The position numbers and the translations under genes are program-made. A stretch of 64,000 bases of DNA from JANJUO01 sp942492935 (lineage in GTDB: Bacteria; Bacteroidota; Ignavibacteria; Kapaibacteriales; UBA2268), in assembly GCA_942492935.1 (NCBI GenBank), contig OW818654.1:1364001-1428000 (forward strand). The letters are read 5' to 3'. Position 1 is the stretch's first letter. Every line of letters starts with the position of its first letter. The notes under the pieces were generated by a model. The model ran no database searches. It was not told where the DNA came from and saw nothing but the letters and a program-made list of their open reading frames with translations. Shown here one piece after another: positions 26,442 to 35,311 of this stretch.

Positions 26442-27731
26442 TTACTCAACAATAATCTTGTATGAATATAAAGCATAATTTGATTCTACAATTGCAAAAT
26501 ATACTCCACTATTAACATTTGGAATATTTACAATCAATTTGCCTGTATTTGATATATTATCAAATCTTTGAGCAATTATTTCTTTACCATCAACGCCAAT
26601 TAATTTAATATTAAAAAATTGTGGTTGGAAATCGAAATTGTAATCAAAAGTAACTGTTGAATTTCTCTTAGCTATTTCAGGATAAACATTGATATCTGAA
26701 TTATTGTATAAATAATTTACAGATGCAACTGGATTTAATGCAAATGTTAACTTACCTGTTGAACTTCCTTCAAAACTTTTAAATACAATTTTGTCAACTT
26801 TAGGTTCAGCTGTACCAAGTGGAGAATTTGTAATGAAATATGCAACATTTTCAACAATTGTATAAGTAAAATCCTGACTATTTAGTTTTTTCCAATCATC
26901 ACCAATAGCTGTAATTGAACTCGAAAAATTATCAGCAGTTAATTCAGGAGCTTTTGCTGATAATGGATTAACACTTGTCAATTTTGCAGTATAATACCCT
27001 TGATTTGTTCTAACACCAGTTACAGAATAAGGAGCTTTGCCACCAGTTTGAGTGGTAACCATTCCTGTATATTTTCCGAAAATGAGCGCCCAAGTACTTT
27101 TGTCTGGTTCTCTATCAATAATTTGTGCATCTTTAATTGTAGCATAAATAAAATTCTTTGTTGGATAATCTGCTCTTGAAACTTTTAAGGAAGTTTCATT
27201 GTCGCCATTCAAATCTGCCCATTTAATTGTATAAGTGCCAGAAGCTAATGATTCAACAATAACTTGTTTGTAGGTATTGTCAGCAAGTTTCAAAACAAAT
27301 ACTTTGTTGCCGACAACAAAATGGGTAGCATCATTGTAAGCACCCCACCCATAATCACCACCAGTTTCAAAACCATCTTTATCGCAATTAAATGCACCTA
27401 TATCCCAAGTATCAACAGAATTATTGAATGTTTCCCAAGATGCAGACATTCCAGTAGTATCTATTAAAGTTAGAAAAGTATCGAAATCACTATCAGGTAC
27501 AACCCATAATTTCATACCTTTTTGGCTGTTAATCCAAATTGCACCCTTCATACTGTTTTGAACGGCAATATCCCAATTATCACGGGCTTCTGACTTTACA
27601 ATTCCTGTTTCAGGATGCCACCAAATATCGAGAGCATAACTTTTTGTTAGGTCTATTTCAACATCTTCTGATTTTAATGTTGAAAAACTAAAAACAATAA
27701 TTGCCAAAAGAAAATAATATAACTTATTCAT
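26442..27731 (-). CDS. HmuY-like protein secreted by T9SS
   Basis: A 429-residue exported protein with a signal peptide (MNKLYYFLLAIIVFSFSTLKS). The body shows HmuY-family phrases: ARDNWDIAVQN (W53), VDTWDIGAFN and STWALIFGKYTG. It ends with a type A T9SS sorting domain (~345-429, ending YSYKIIVE). It therefore combines a haemophore-like domain with secretion to the surface or medium, while the operon's other HmuY is a lipoprotein. It is first in the operon. The regulatory region is the 440-bp divergent gap to the Fe-S gene at 28172. The ligand is inferred. Confidence 0.78.
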   Translation of the reverse strand: MNKLYYFLLAIIVFSFSTLKSEDVEIDLTKSYALDIWWHPETGIVKSEARDNWDIAVQNSMKGAIWINSQKGMKLWVVPDSDFDTFLTLIDTTGMSASWETFNNSVDTWDIGAFNCDKDGFETGGDYGWGAYNDATHFVVGNKVFVLKLADNTYKQVIVESLASGTYTIKWADLNGDNETSLKVSRADYPTKNFIYATIKDAQIIDREPDKSTWALIFGKYTGMVTTQTGGKAPYSVTGVRTNQGYYTAKLTSVNPLSAKAPELTADNFSSSITAIGDDWKKLNSQDFTYTIVENVAYFITNSPLGTAEPKVDKIVFKSFEGSSTGKLTFALNPVASVNYLYNNSDINVYPEIAKRNSTVTFDYNFDFQPQFFNIKLIGVDGKEIIAQRFDNISNTGKLIVNIPNVNSGVYFAIVESNYALYSYKIIVE

Positions 27732-28171
27732 AATAAACCTTTTAATTTATAAAAATAAAACGTAATCAACTTCTATTATCATTTCAATCATCATTTAAAA
27801 CTCATAAAAATTAAACATTTATCAAATTCACAGTAATTCATCAAAATTTAACAAAACAAAATTAACACAGAAAAAAATAAAAAAAAAGAGAAATTTAATT
27901 AATTATGAAAATAATTTCAATCAGAAACAAACGTTTGAAAAAATCAAACGTTCATATATTGTGGTTTTTCAAGGTATCTATATATTAGCTTGAACTAATT
28001 CATTAACAAAAAATAATTCAACTTGTAGTTATTTATATCAACCAATTAAGTAATTTTAATTGATTTCAAAACATTTTTTTGTGAATGAAGTTTAAATTTA
28101 GTAATTTTTAGTTTTGTATTTTGACAAATTTTTGAAAATAATGTTATATGTTATATTAATAAGTTAAAATT
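27732..28171. other. 440-bp divergent promoter region
   Basis: AT-rich space between the leftward HmuY operon and the rightward HdrD-like gene, so promoters for both should lie here. The only strong structure is the hairpin AACGTTTGA-AAAAA-TCAAACGTT at 27930-27952. A weakly Fur-like stretch at about 27773-27795 was noted but not called. Confidence 0.6.
27930..27952. promoter_or_regulatory. Nine-bp inverted repeat in the divergent promoter region
   Basis: AACGTTTGA (27930-27938) and TCAAACGTT (27944-27952) are perfect inverted repeats around AAAAA. The position, about 200 bp from the left start and 220 bp from the right start, and the dyad symmetry suggest a repressor or activator site for one or both operons. 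A hairpin repeat is also possible. Confidence 0.45.
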
Positions 28172-30202
28172 ATGGAATTTACAATTAAGAATTTTATTTT
28201 TCTGCTATTACTGTTGCTGGCAGGAGGTTTTTTTGGGGAAAGTATCAAACGGCTTATTAGCTATTTGAAAATAGCCAAACCTGAAAATAGGTGGGATAAT
28301 ATTCCACAAAGAATTATTCAAACTATCAAAATTGCTTTTTTTCAAACAAAAATATTACGTGATAAAGAAGCAGGTTTTATTCATGCAGGTATTTTTTGGG
28401 GTTTTCTAACTTTGATTATTTCTGCTGTAAATGCAGTTTTATCAGGGTTGGGTATCAAGAATGCGTTTAGTTTTCTTGGTCCTTTATACGCTGTTATATC
28501 CCTTGCAGCTGATTTCTTTTGCATAGCAATTATTGTTGCTGTTGTTTGGGCATTTTACAGACGATTTGTTCAAAAAGTAAAAAGACTTCAATTAGACGAT
28601 GACCATATTGAAGCGGCATTTATATTATTTATGATTTTCACTATTGTAATTTCATTATTAGTAGAAAATTCATCTGCCATTTCAATGGGTATTGATTCTG
28701 AATATGCAATCAGACCTGTATCTTATGTACTTTCATTTTTGTATGTGCCAATTTTTGCTGAAGTAATGCACGAACTTGCCTTTTGGATGCATATTATTTT
28801 TATTTTACTATTCTTGAATTTCTTGCCATATTCTAAACATTTGCATGTTCTGACATCAATTCCAAATGTTTTTCTATCTAATATTGGACCAGTAAATTCA
28901 TTAAATCCTATTAACTTTGAAGATGAAACAATTGAACAATATGGTGCGGCTGATGTTGAAGATTTTAGCTGGAAAGTACTCTTCGATGGTTATACTTGTA
29001 CTCATTGTGGAAGATGTACAAGTGTATGCCCTGCTAATATTACAGGAAAAGTACTTGACCCACGTGAAATCATAATTCAAACAAGACAAAGAACTGTGGA
29101 TAAAGTTCCAATCCTTTTGAAAATGCAAGAAGCTGAAAGAAATCATACGACTTGCAATTTAACAGAAAAAGAACAAGCAATTATGGCTCAATCATTTGTT
29201 GGTGATTACCAAAATATTGATGCTCTTTGGCAATGTACAACTTGCGGTGCTTGTATGCAAGAGTGTCCTGTCAATATTGAACACGTTCCAGCAATTGTTG
29301 AAATGAGACGTTCTCTTGTGCTAATGTCTGCTGAATTTCCTTCATTACTTGCCAGTACATTTGATAATATGGAAACTAATTCAAATCCATGGGCATTTTC
29401 TTCAAGTGAAAGAGCCGATTGGACAGAAGGTGAAAATATTAAAATTGCAGAAAAATATCCTAAATTTGATGTTTTATTCTGGGTAGGATGTGCTGGTAGT
29501 TTTGATGATAGAGCCAAAAAAGTTAGTGTTGCATTTTCCAAATTAATGAAAGAAGCTGGTGTTGATTTTGCAATTCTTGGTAATGAAGAGCAATGTACAG
29601 GTGATACTGCCCGCCGTGCAGGTAATGAATATCTTGCAGATTCTATGGTAAAAGCTAACATTGAAACTTTGAGTAAATATAGATTCAGTAGAATAGTTGC
29701 TACCTGTCCACATTGTTTTAATACTTTGAAAAATGATTTTCCATTATTTGGTGGAAATTATGAAGTCATTCATCATACTCAATTCTTGATGGAATTAATC
29801 AAATCAGGGAAATTAAAATTATCAAAACATTCCGAAGATATTGAATTAGTTACAGCTTATCATGATTCTTGCTACATTGGCAGATACAATAACATCTATA
29901 AAGAGCCAAGAAATATACTAAATAACATTTCAAATATTACAATTGCTGAACCAGAAAGAAACAAAGATAAAGGATTATGCTGCGGTGCAGGTGGAGGTCA
30001 GATGTTTATGGAAGAAACAGTTGGCAAAAGAGTAAATATTGAAAGAACAGAAGAACTTGTTTCATCAAATCCAACTCAAATAGCTGTAAATTGTCCATTC
30101 TGTATGACAATGATAAGTGATGGAGTTAAGGCATTAGATAAAGACAACATAAAAGTTAAAGATGTTTCAGAAATTCTACTTGAGAGTATTGAAAGAAAAT
30201 AA
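28172..30202 (+). CDS. Membrane-bound heterodisulfide reductase-like Fe-S protein (HdrD/DsrK/GlpC-type fused to a NarI-like domain)
   Basis: A 676-residue respiratory-type protein. Residues ~1-245 contain about six membrane helices resembling the haem-b subunit of nitrate reductase (NarI-like). Two ferredoxin motifs follow, CTHCGRCTSVCP (~275) and CTTCGACMQECP (~355). Two cysteine-rich CCG domains come next: CPHCFNTL with HDSCYIGRYN, and LCCGAGGGQMF with NCPFCMT. This is the layout of HdrE-HdrD fusions that pass electrons between menaquinone and a thiol or ferredoxin partner. Partners are not adjacent. It is monocistronic with its own terminator. The physiological donor and acceptor are unknown. 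Confidence 0.88.
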   Translation: MEFTIKNFIFLLLLLLAGGFFGESIKRLISYLKIAKPENRWDNIPQRIIQTIKIAFFQTKILRDKEAGFIHAGIFWGFLTLIISAVNAVLSGLGIKNAFSFLGPLYAVISLAADFFCIAIIVAVVWAFYRRFVQKVKRLQLDDDHIEAAFILFMIFTIVISLLVENSSAISMGIDSEYAIRPVSYVLSFLYVPIFAEVMHELAFWMHIIFILLFLNFLPYSKHLHVLTSIPNVFLSNIGPVNSLNPINFEDETIEQYGAADVEDFSWKVLFDGYTCTHCGRCTSVCPANITGKVLDPREIIIQTRQRTVDKVPILLKMQEAERNHTTCNLTEKEQAIMAQSFVGDYQNIDALWQCTTCGACMQECPVNIEHVPAIVEMRRSLVLMSAEFPSLLASTFDNMETNSNPWAFSSSERADWTEGENIKIAEKYPKFDVLFWVGCAGSFDDRAKKVSVAFSKLMKEAGVDFAILGNEEQCTGDTARRAGNEYLADSMVKANIETLSKYRFSRIVATCPHCFNTLKNDFPLFGGNYEVIHHTQFLMELIKSGKLKLSKHSEDIELVTAYHDSCYIGRYNNIYKEPRNILNNISNITIAEPERNKDKGLCCGAGGGQMFMEETVGKRVNIERTEELVSSNPTQIAVNCPFCMTMISDGVKALDKDNIKVKDVSEILLESIERK

Positions 30203-30227
30203 TTGAGAAATTGATATTGAATTGAAT

Positions 30228-30278
30228 AAACTTATTTGATACTAAAACATAAATAAAGTTTTCTTGTCAAATAAGTTT
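30228..30278 (+). terminator. Intrinsic terminator of the HdrD-like gene
   Basis: AAACTTATTTGA (30228-30239) pairs perfectly with TCAAATAAGTTT (30267-30278) and is followed by TTTATATT. It starts 25 bp after the stop codon. The loop of 27 nt is long but the stem is 12 bp. Confidence 0.75.
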
Positions 30279-30391
30279 TTTATATTGGAATTGCGTATTG
30301 TATAAGGTAGAAAATTTCCAATAACATAATATTTATTATAAACGTCTAAAAGAAGTTGATTATTGGAAATATTTGTGGTAGTGAGATAAAT

Positions 30392-32542
30392 ATGAAAAAG
30401 TTAATATTTTTTTTAATAGTATTATCAACTCAAGCTGTTTTATCCCAATGGGAACCGACAAAATGGAAGAGTGATGGCTACATCTTCAAAATATTTTCTG
30501 CAGAAAATTTTGTAATATTAGAAAGAAATTCAAATTCTTTGGCAATTTCAAATGATTACGGGAAATCATTTATAAAGAATATATCAGGTTTGTCGAATGA
30601 AATTAGGATTAACTGCATTGCAGTACAAGATTCAGTTTTATTTATTGCGACTGATACCGGACTTTTTTCCTCATCGGATAATGGCTATAACTGGTCATCA
30701 TTAATTGAGGAATATGAACATGATAATTGGGTTGATTTTATTGTAGCTATTGATAGTAATTTGTTCATTAATATAGGATATAGTGGGATTTTATTATCAA
30801 CTGATAAAGGTGTTTCTTGGAATGAAGTAAATAATGGATTTTATGATAGTTATATAGAAACTTTTTTTTCAATTGGAAATAATTTAATTGCAATAACAGA
30901 TGATTCGCAAAATTTTTGGGTCTCAACCGATTTGGGTAAGACATGGATTGAGAAAACTGAAAAACCTGAACAATATTTTCAATATAATAATTATGCAATT
31001 AATGACAGTGTATTATATTTTTTTTCAAATACAGATTTTAATGATGGCTTTCAATATAGGTTTTATTATTCAAGTGATTTAGGAACTACATGGAATACAA
31101 AACCATTTTCTTTAGATTCAAGTTATAACTACTTGGACTTTAATTTTATTGGTGATAGAATAATTATTGGCACCAAATATAACATTTATTATTCTGATGA
31201 TTTAGGAGGAACTTGGTTAAAATCAAGTCTAATTGAAAATGGTGATAGAGGTACTTATCGTCTTTCTGTTAGTGATGAAATTATATATGCATCTTCTGGT
31301 ACGGAATTTTATTATTCTTCAAATGCAGGGGAACACTGGGAATCGAGGTTAAATTCATTGAACTATGGTTATGTTAATTCTATTGTTCTAAACGAGGATA
31401 AAATACATGTATGTACATCACAAACTGAATTTTGTACAACTTTTAGTGATGGATTTTTTGTTTCATCAGATAATGGTAACACTTGGGATAGAAGAGGTTT
31501 AGAAGATATAACTGTTAATGAAATGTTAGTTTATGATAATAGACTTTTTGCAGGTACCAACAAAGGACTTTTTATCTCAATGGACGATGGAATTACTTGG
31601 AAAGAGCAAATATTTGGACCTTATTATGATGATAATATCAAAAAATTCATTATTAAAAATGATAGTATATTAGTTTTTTCAACAAATAATATATATTTTT
31701 CAATTAATAAGGGAAGTGATTGGGTAAAATTAACTCAAAAACCTCCTTTTGAATTCAATGATTATATATACTCTGGAGTAATTAAAGATAATATCATTAT
31801 TTTAGGATTAAGTGGAAGCGTATATATTTCTAAAGATTTTGGAAAAACATGGGATATAAAAATTAATGGTTTGCCTGTTCCAGAAGTTTACTCTGCTTCA
31901 TTAAATGTAAAGGCTGTTTTATTTGATGGGGATATGATTACAATTGGTACAGCTTACGGAATTTTTATTTCGCATGACTTAGGTGAAACTTGGGTGCCTA
32001 AAAATAATGGTATTCCTTTGGTAAATGAAAAATACTATGGAATTGAATCTTTAATTCAAATAAAAAATAATCTAATAGCTATGGCATTTGGAGATGTTTA
32101 TTATTCTTCTGACAAGGGGGAAACTTGGATTGATGCTAAATGCGAAATTTCAGGGAATGCGATAGCAGCAAATAATGAAAATATTTATGTAGGTAGTTAT
32201 TGTAATTACTATATGGGTAATACTGCAGAAATTTTCAAGGCAAAACTCGCTGATTTAGGAATTAGCGATGTAATTGACGATAGGATTATTACTGATTTTA
32301 AGGTTACTCCTAATCCAGCAAGAGATTATATTGAAATCAGAAAACCTTCCGAAGGTTTCGAACCTTCAGAAGGTTCAATAGTCAACATCTATAACAGCTT
32401 CGGCGAATTAGTTATTTCAGATGTCCGACATCTTGGAGATGTCGGACATCTAAAGAGGATTGATATTTCGCATTTGCCTGTCGGCATTTATTTCATTCAA
32501 TTAGGAAATTATACAGAAAAATTCGTTATTATAAGAAAATGA
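30392..32542 (+). CDS. T9SS-secreted Asp-box/BNR-repeat beta-propeller protein
   Basis: A 716-residue exported protein. ATG at 30392 (preceded by GGTAGTGAG) gives the signal peptide MKKLIFFLIVLSTQAVLSQ; the in-frame ATT/ATG upstream would bury it. The body contains about ten Asp-box motifs of the form S-x-D-x-G-x-(T/S)-W (STDKGVSW, STDLGKTW, SSDLGTTW, SDDLGGTW, SSDNGNTW, SMDDGITW, SKDFGKTW, SHDLGETW, SSDKGETW), as in sialidase-like and photosystem-assembly YCF48-like propellers. No sialidase catalytic set is seen. The last ~85 residues are a T9SS sorting domain ending EKFVIIRK, interrupted by two repeat-encoded insertions. The function is unknown, possibly carbohydrate binding. Confidence 0.85.
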   Translation: MKKLIFFLIVLSTQAVLSQWEPTKWKSDGYIFKIFSAENFVILERNSNSLAISNDYGKSFIKNISGLSNEIRINCIAVQDSVLFIATDTGLFSSSDNGYNWSSLIEEYEHDNWVDFIVAIDSNLFINIGYSGILLSTDKGVSWNEVNNGFYDSYIETFFSIGNNLIAITDDSQNFWVSTDLGKTWIEKTEKPEQYFQYNNYAINDSVLYFFSNTDFNDGFQYRFYYSSDLGTTWNTKPFSLDSSYNYLDFNFIGDRIIIGTKYNIYYSDDLGGTWLKSSLIENGDRGTYRLSVSDEIIYASSGTEFYYSSNAGEHWESRLNSLNYGYVNSIVLNEDKIHVCTSQTEFCTTFSDGFFVSSDNGNTWDRRGLEDITVNEMLVYDNRLFAGTNKGLFISMDDGITWKEQIFGPYYDDNIKKFIIKNDSILVFSTNNIYFSINKGSDWVKLTQKPPFEFNDYIYSGVIKDNIIILGLSGSVYISKDFGKTWDIKINGLPVPEVYSASLNVKAVLFDGDMITIGTAYGIFISHDLGETWVPKNNGIPLVNEKYYGIESLIQIKNNLIAMAFGDVYYSSDKGETWIDAKCEISGNAIAANNENIYVGSYCNYYMGNTAEIFKAKLADLGISDVIDDRIITDFKVTPNPARDYIEIRKPSEGFEPSEGSIVNIYNSFGELVISDVRHLGDVGHLKRIDISHLPVGIYFIQLGNYTEKFVIIRK
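32342..32451 (+). repeat. Palindromic repeats inserted within a coding sequence
   Basis: Four palindromes lie inside the T9SS domain of the propeller gene. Two 17-nt palindromes are AAACCTTCCGAAGGTTT (32342-32358) and GAACCTTCAGAAGGTTC (32360-32376). Two 15-nt mutually complementary ones are AGATGTCCGACATCT (32419-32433) and AGATGTCGGACATCT (32437-32451). They translate as KPSEGFEPSEGS and DVRHLGDVGHL, both in expected loops of the sorting domain. Related palindromes occur between genes at 8400, 17736 and 49461. Confidence 0.8.
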
Positions 32543-32584
32543 TAATTTCAATTCAAATAGATATTTTAAAAATAATGAACAAAA

Positions 32585-32613
32585 AAACTCCTGAAATAAA
32601 ATTTCAGGAGTTT
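32585..32613. terminator. Bidirectional terminator between the propeller gene and ilvE
   Basis: AAACTCCTGAAAT (32585-32597) and ATTTCAGGAGTTT (32601-32613) form a perfect 13-bp stem with a 3-nt loop. A-rich sequence lies on one side (a T run for the leftward transcript). It serves the two convergent genes. Confidence 0.88.
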
Positions 32614-32639
32614 AAATTCAATCAAAAATAAATGAATAA

Positions 32640-33713
32640 CTAAATATTTACTTTTACAATCCAATTATGTGGGTCTTCTATTTCACCATATTGAATACCA
32701 GTAATTGTATCATAGAATCTTTGAGCCATTGGACCAATTTGCATATTATTTATCACAATTGTTTCATTATTATAGCTTAATTGACCTACAGGAGAAATTA
32801 CAGCAGCTGTACCTGTTCCGAATACTTCTTGTAGCTTACCGTTTTTATGATTATCAAAAACTTCTTGAATAGAAATAAATCTTTCACTTACTTTAATACC
32901 AAAGTCTTGAGCAAGTTGCAATACTGAATCTCTTGTAACACCTTCGAGAATACTTCCTGAAGCAAGTGGAGGAGTAACTATTTCACCATCAATAACAAAC
33001 ATAATATTCATAGCACCAACTTCATCAATAAAATGACGTCCAACACCATCAAGCCATAAAACTTGTGAGTAGCCACTTTTCTTAGCTTCTTCACCTGCAA
33101 GCAGTGATGCAGCGTAATTTGCAGCAGTTTTTGCAGAACCAAGTCCGCCTCTTACAGCTCTTACATGGTCTTGAGAAACAAGGATTTTAACAGGAGCAAG
33201 TCCTTCAGGATAATATGATGCAACAGGTGAAGTCATTACAATTAATTTGTAAGTTTTAGAGGCATGAACTCCGAGAAAAGCACCATCACCAAAAGCAACT
33301 GGACGTATGTAGAGAGAGTGACCGCGTTTTTTAGGTACATAATTTTGGTCAATTCTGACAAGTTCACTAATAGCTTCAACAAAAAGTTTTTCATCGAATG
33401 GTGGTATGCAAACTCTACTACCAGAATAATTTAACCTATGAGCATTTTTATCAGGTCTAAAAATATTAAAGCCCCCATCAACAGCTCTAAATGCTTTCAA
33501 CCCTTCGAAAATTGACTGTCCGTAATGTATAGCACACAATGATGGTTCCATTAATAATGGACCATAAGGTCTAATTTCACCATCGTTCCATTTACCGTCT
33601 TTAAATTCTGCAATATACATATAATCCGAAAAATAAACTCCAAACCCGAGATTATCCCAATTAACCTGTTCAATCTTTGTTGTTTCGCTTCTTGTGAATT
33701 TAATATCTGACAT
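32640..33713 (-). CDS. ilvE: Branched-chain amino acid aminotransferase
   Basis: Cytosolic PLP enzyme (fold type IV) that catalyses the last step of Val, Leu and Ile synthesis and the first step of their breakdown. At 357 residues it belongs to the longer, BCAT2/mitochondrial-like type. The PLP lysine is K195 in RGGLGSAKTAANY. The family signature continues through VLWLDG...EVGAMNIMFVIDG and SGSILEGVTRDSVLQLA. The start has AAGGTG upstream. It is monocistronic with a bidirectional terminator. D-amino acid transaminase and ADC lyase are excluded by the length and the SGSILEGVTR motif. Confidence 0.95.
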   Translation of the reverse strand: MSDIKFTRSETTKIEQVNWDNLGFGVYFSDYMYIAEFKDGKWNDGEIRPYGPLLMEPSLCAIHYGQSIFEGLKAFRAVDGGFNIFRPDKNAHRLNYSGSRVCIPPFDEKLFVEAISELVRIDQNYVPKKRGHSLYIRPVAFGDGAFLGVHASKTYKLIVMTSPVASYYPEGLAPVKILVSQDHVRAVRGGLGSAKTAANYAASLLAGEEAKKSGYSQVLWLDGVGRHFIDEVGAMNIMFVIDGEIVTPPLASGSILEGVTRDSVLQLAQDFGIKVSERFISIQEVFDNHKNGKLQEVFGTGTAAVISPVGQLSYNNETIVINNMQIGPMAQRFYDTITGIQYGEIEDPHNWIVKVNI

Positions 33714-33838
33714 ATAACACCTTAATTTATGTGATATTTTTAATAATATAATAAAATTAAATTTTTGTTAATAAACAAATTCAAATATATCAAAAATTTA
33801 ACGTATTATCAAATTGAGATTTTAAAATAAATAAAAAA

Positions 33839-33864
33839 ACCCAATTCAAATTTTTGAATTGGGT
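33839..33864 (-). terminator. Intrinsic terminator of the LysM protein gene
   Basis: ACCCAATTCAAA (33839-33850) pairs with TTTGAATTGGGT (33853-33864). On the minus strand the hairpin is followed by seven Ts. It is 25 bp after the stop codon. Confidence 0.9.
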
Positions 33865-33888
33865 CAGATTTTCATTTAATTAAAAGAA

Positions 33889-34674
33889 TTAATTAGTTCC
33901 ACCGGGTACAGCAGGAGTAGCCGCTTCAGCTGCTTTTTTATTTCTCCAATATTTTCTTTCAGCTTTCATTTCTTCACTTGTTTTTGGTCCTTTTACAGGA
34001 ATTTGAAGAACTTGTCCTGGATGAATGATATCAGGATTACGAATTTGGTCTGTATTACCTTGCCAAATTTTAGGCCACATAAATGGGTCGCCATAAATTT
34101 CAATTTTACCAGCAATATTCCATAAACAATCTCTATTTTCTGCCCAAGTACCAACTGTATATGTAGTGATTTTCTTTTCTCTGTACAATCCACGAATATC
34201 TTTACCTAAAGCAATCATTCTATTATAGAATTCAGGCAAAATAGAAATTTTATTTGCACGAAGTTCATTTAATTCAGCTTCAAGTTTTTTTACATCCTCT
34301 TGTCTTTCAAGAAGTTTATCTTCTGATAAACGTTGCATTTCACGAACTTTACCTTCGAGAATACCTATTTTCTGGCGGAAAGCTGCTATATCAGCATCAT
34401 TAGAACCAATCAATGTTTTCAATTCATCATTACAATCTTTAATAGATTTGTTGATTTTTTCAAGGTCTGATTTTAAAGTTGTATGTTTGCTGTTTAATTC
34501 AGCTAATCGGTCTTCTAATCCTTTTACTATTCTTTGAAATTCTTCTATTCTCATTGTAGCTTCATCTTTTGTAAGCTCAATATCAGGTTTGCTTGATGGA
34601 GCAGGAGTTTTTTGTGCAAAAGCAAGACTACCAGCTAACAACAACATCAACATATAGTATTTGAAATTTTTCAT
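33889..34674 (-). CDS. Periplasmic coiled-coil protein with C-terminal LysM domain
   Basis: A 261-residue exported protein. A signal peptide (MKNFKYYMLMLLLAGSLAFAQ) precedes a long Glu/Lys/Leu-rich coiled coil (~35-145). A LysM-type peptidoglycan-binding domain follows (~170-230: YTVGTWAENRDCLWNIAGKIEIYGDPFMWPKIWQGN, then IRNPDIIHPGQVLQIP). It should bind the cell wall. The tail is Ala/Pro-rich. The preceding gene on the same strand encodes a coiled-coil lipoprotein 44 bp upstream. Together they look like an outer-membrane to peptidoglycan linker pair. No enzymatic motif is seen. Confidence 0.85.
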   Translation of the reverse strand: MKNFKYYMLMLLLAGSLAFAQKTPAPSSKPDIELTKDEATMRIEEFQRIVKGLEDRLAELNSKHTTLKSDLEKINKSIKDCNDELKTLIGSNDADIAAFRQKIGILEGKVREMQRLSEDKLLERQEDVKKLEAELNELRANKISILPEFYNRMIALGKDIRGLYREKKITTYTVGTWAENRDCLWNIAGKIEIYGDPFMWPKIWQGNTDQIRNPDIIHPGQVLQIPVKGPKTSEEMKAERKYWRNKKAAEAATPAVPGGTN

Positions 34675-34718
34675 ATTTTTTAATTTTTTAATTGTTAAAC
34701 AAAATTTGTTAATTGAAA

Positions 34719-35024
34719 TTATTTGTTAGGCGTATAATCTGGCCATACATTTGGCCATTGAGATAACTTTTGCTTTACAAAATCAGCTTTGTCAGTACAA
34801 TCTTTCAATTCTGATTTACGAGAAGAAATTTCACTTTCAATTTTGGAAATTTCACTTTGTTTTGCAGAAATTTCTGCATTCAAACTCTTTTCTTTCTTTC
34901 TCAAATCCTGAAGTTGTGCTAATTGCTCTTCAGTAATCATTGAAGTACAACTTGTGAACGTCATAGATGAAGTCAAAAGCATTGCACCAATACCTGCTGC
35001 TGCTAAGATTTTTCTAAATCTCAT
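34719..35024 (-). CDS. Small coiled-coil lipoprotein
   Basis: A 101-residue lipoprotein. A strong ribosome-binding site (GGAGG) sits before the ATG. The signal peptide ends at lipobox TFTSC (C26). Residues ~30-85 form a single heptad-type coiled coil (LQDLRKKEKSLNAEISAKQS), with an aromatic tail (QWPNVWPDYTPNK). The DCTDKADFVKQKL stretch resembles the DCNDELKTL part of the downstream LysM partner, so the two may pair through their helices. A Lpp-like role is inferred from architecture only. Confidence 0.75.
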   Translation of the reverse strand: MRFRKILAAAGIGAMLLTSSMTFTSCTSMITEEQLAQLQDLRKKEKSLNAEISAKQSEISKIESEISSRKSELKDCTDKADFVKQKLSQWPNVWPDYTPNK

Positions 35025-35311
35025 ATATCCTCCATAATCCTAAAATAAATAAACATATAAATATATAAATGTAATCAAAATCTAAAAATCGTTCAAAATA
35101 CGAGAATATTGTATTTTTTTTCAATTAACATTACTTAAAGTTTCAATAACTTTATTAATATTTTACAAAATACAGAATACAAAATAACAACTTTTTATTA
35201 AATTATACCATAAAAATCTTTATTTTTTTTTATTTTTTAAAATAATTGCTTAGTTATTTTTAAATTTGATGTTTATAAAATTGCAAATTTATTTTTTTAT
35301 TTGAAGAGTTT

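Noticed and set aside
27773..27795. Fur box upstream of the HmuY operon
   Set aside because: On the minus strand it reads roughly ATGATGATTGAAATGATAAT, with too many mismatches to the 19-bp consensus for AT-rich DNA to be called.
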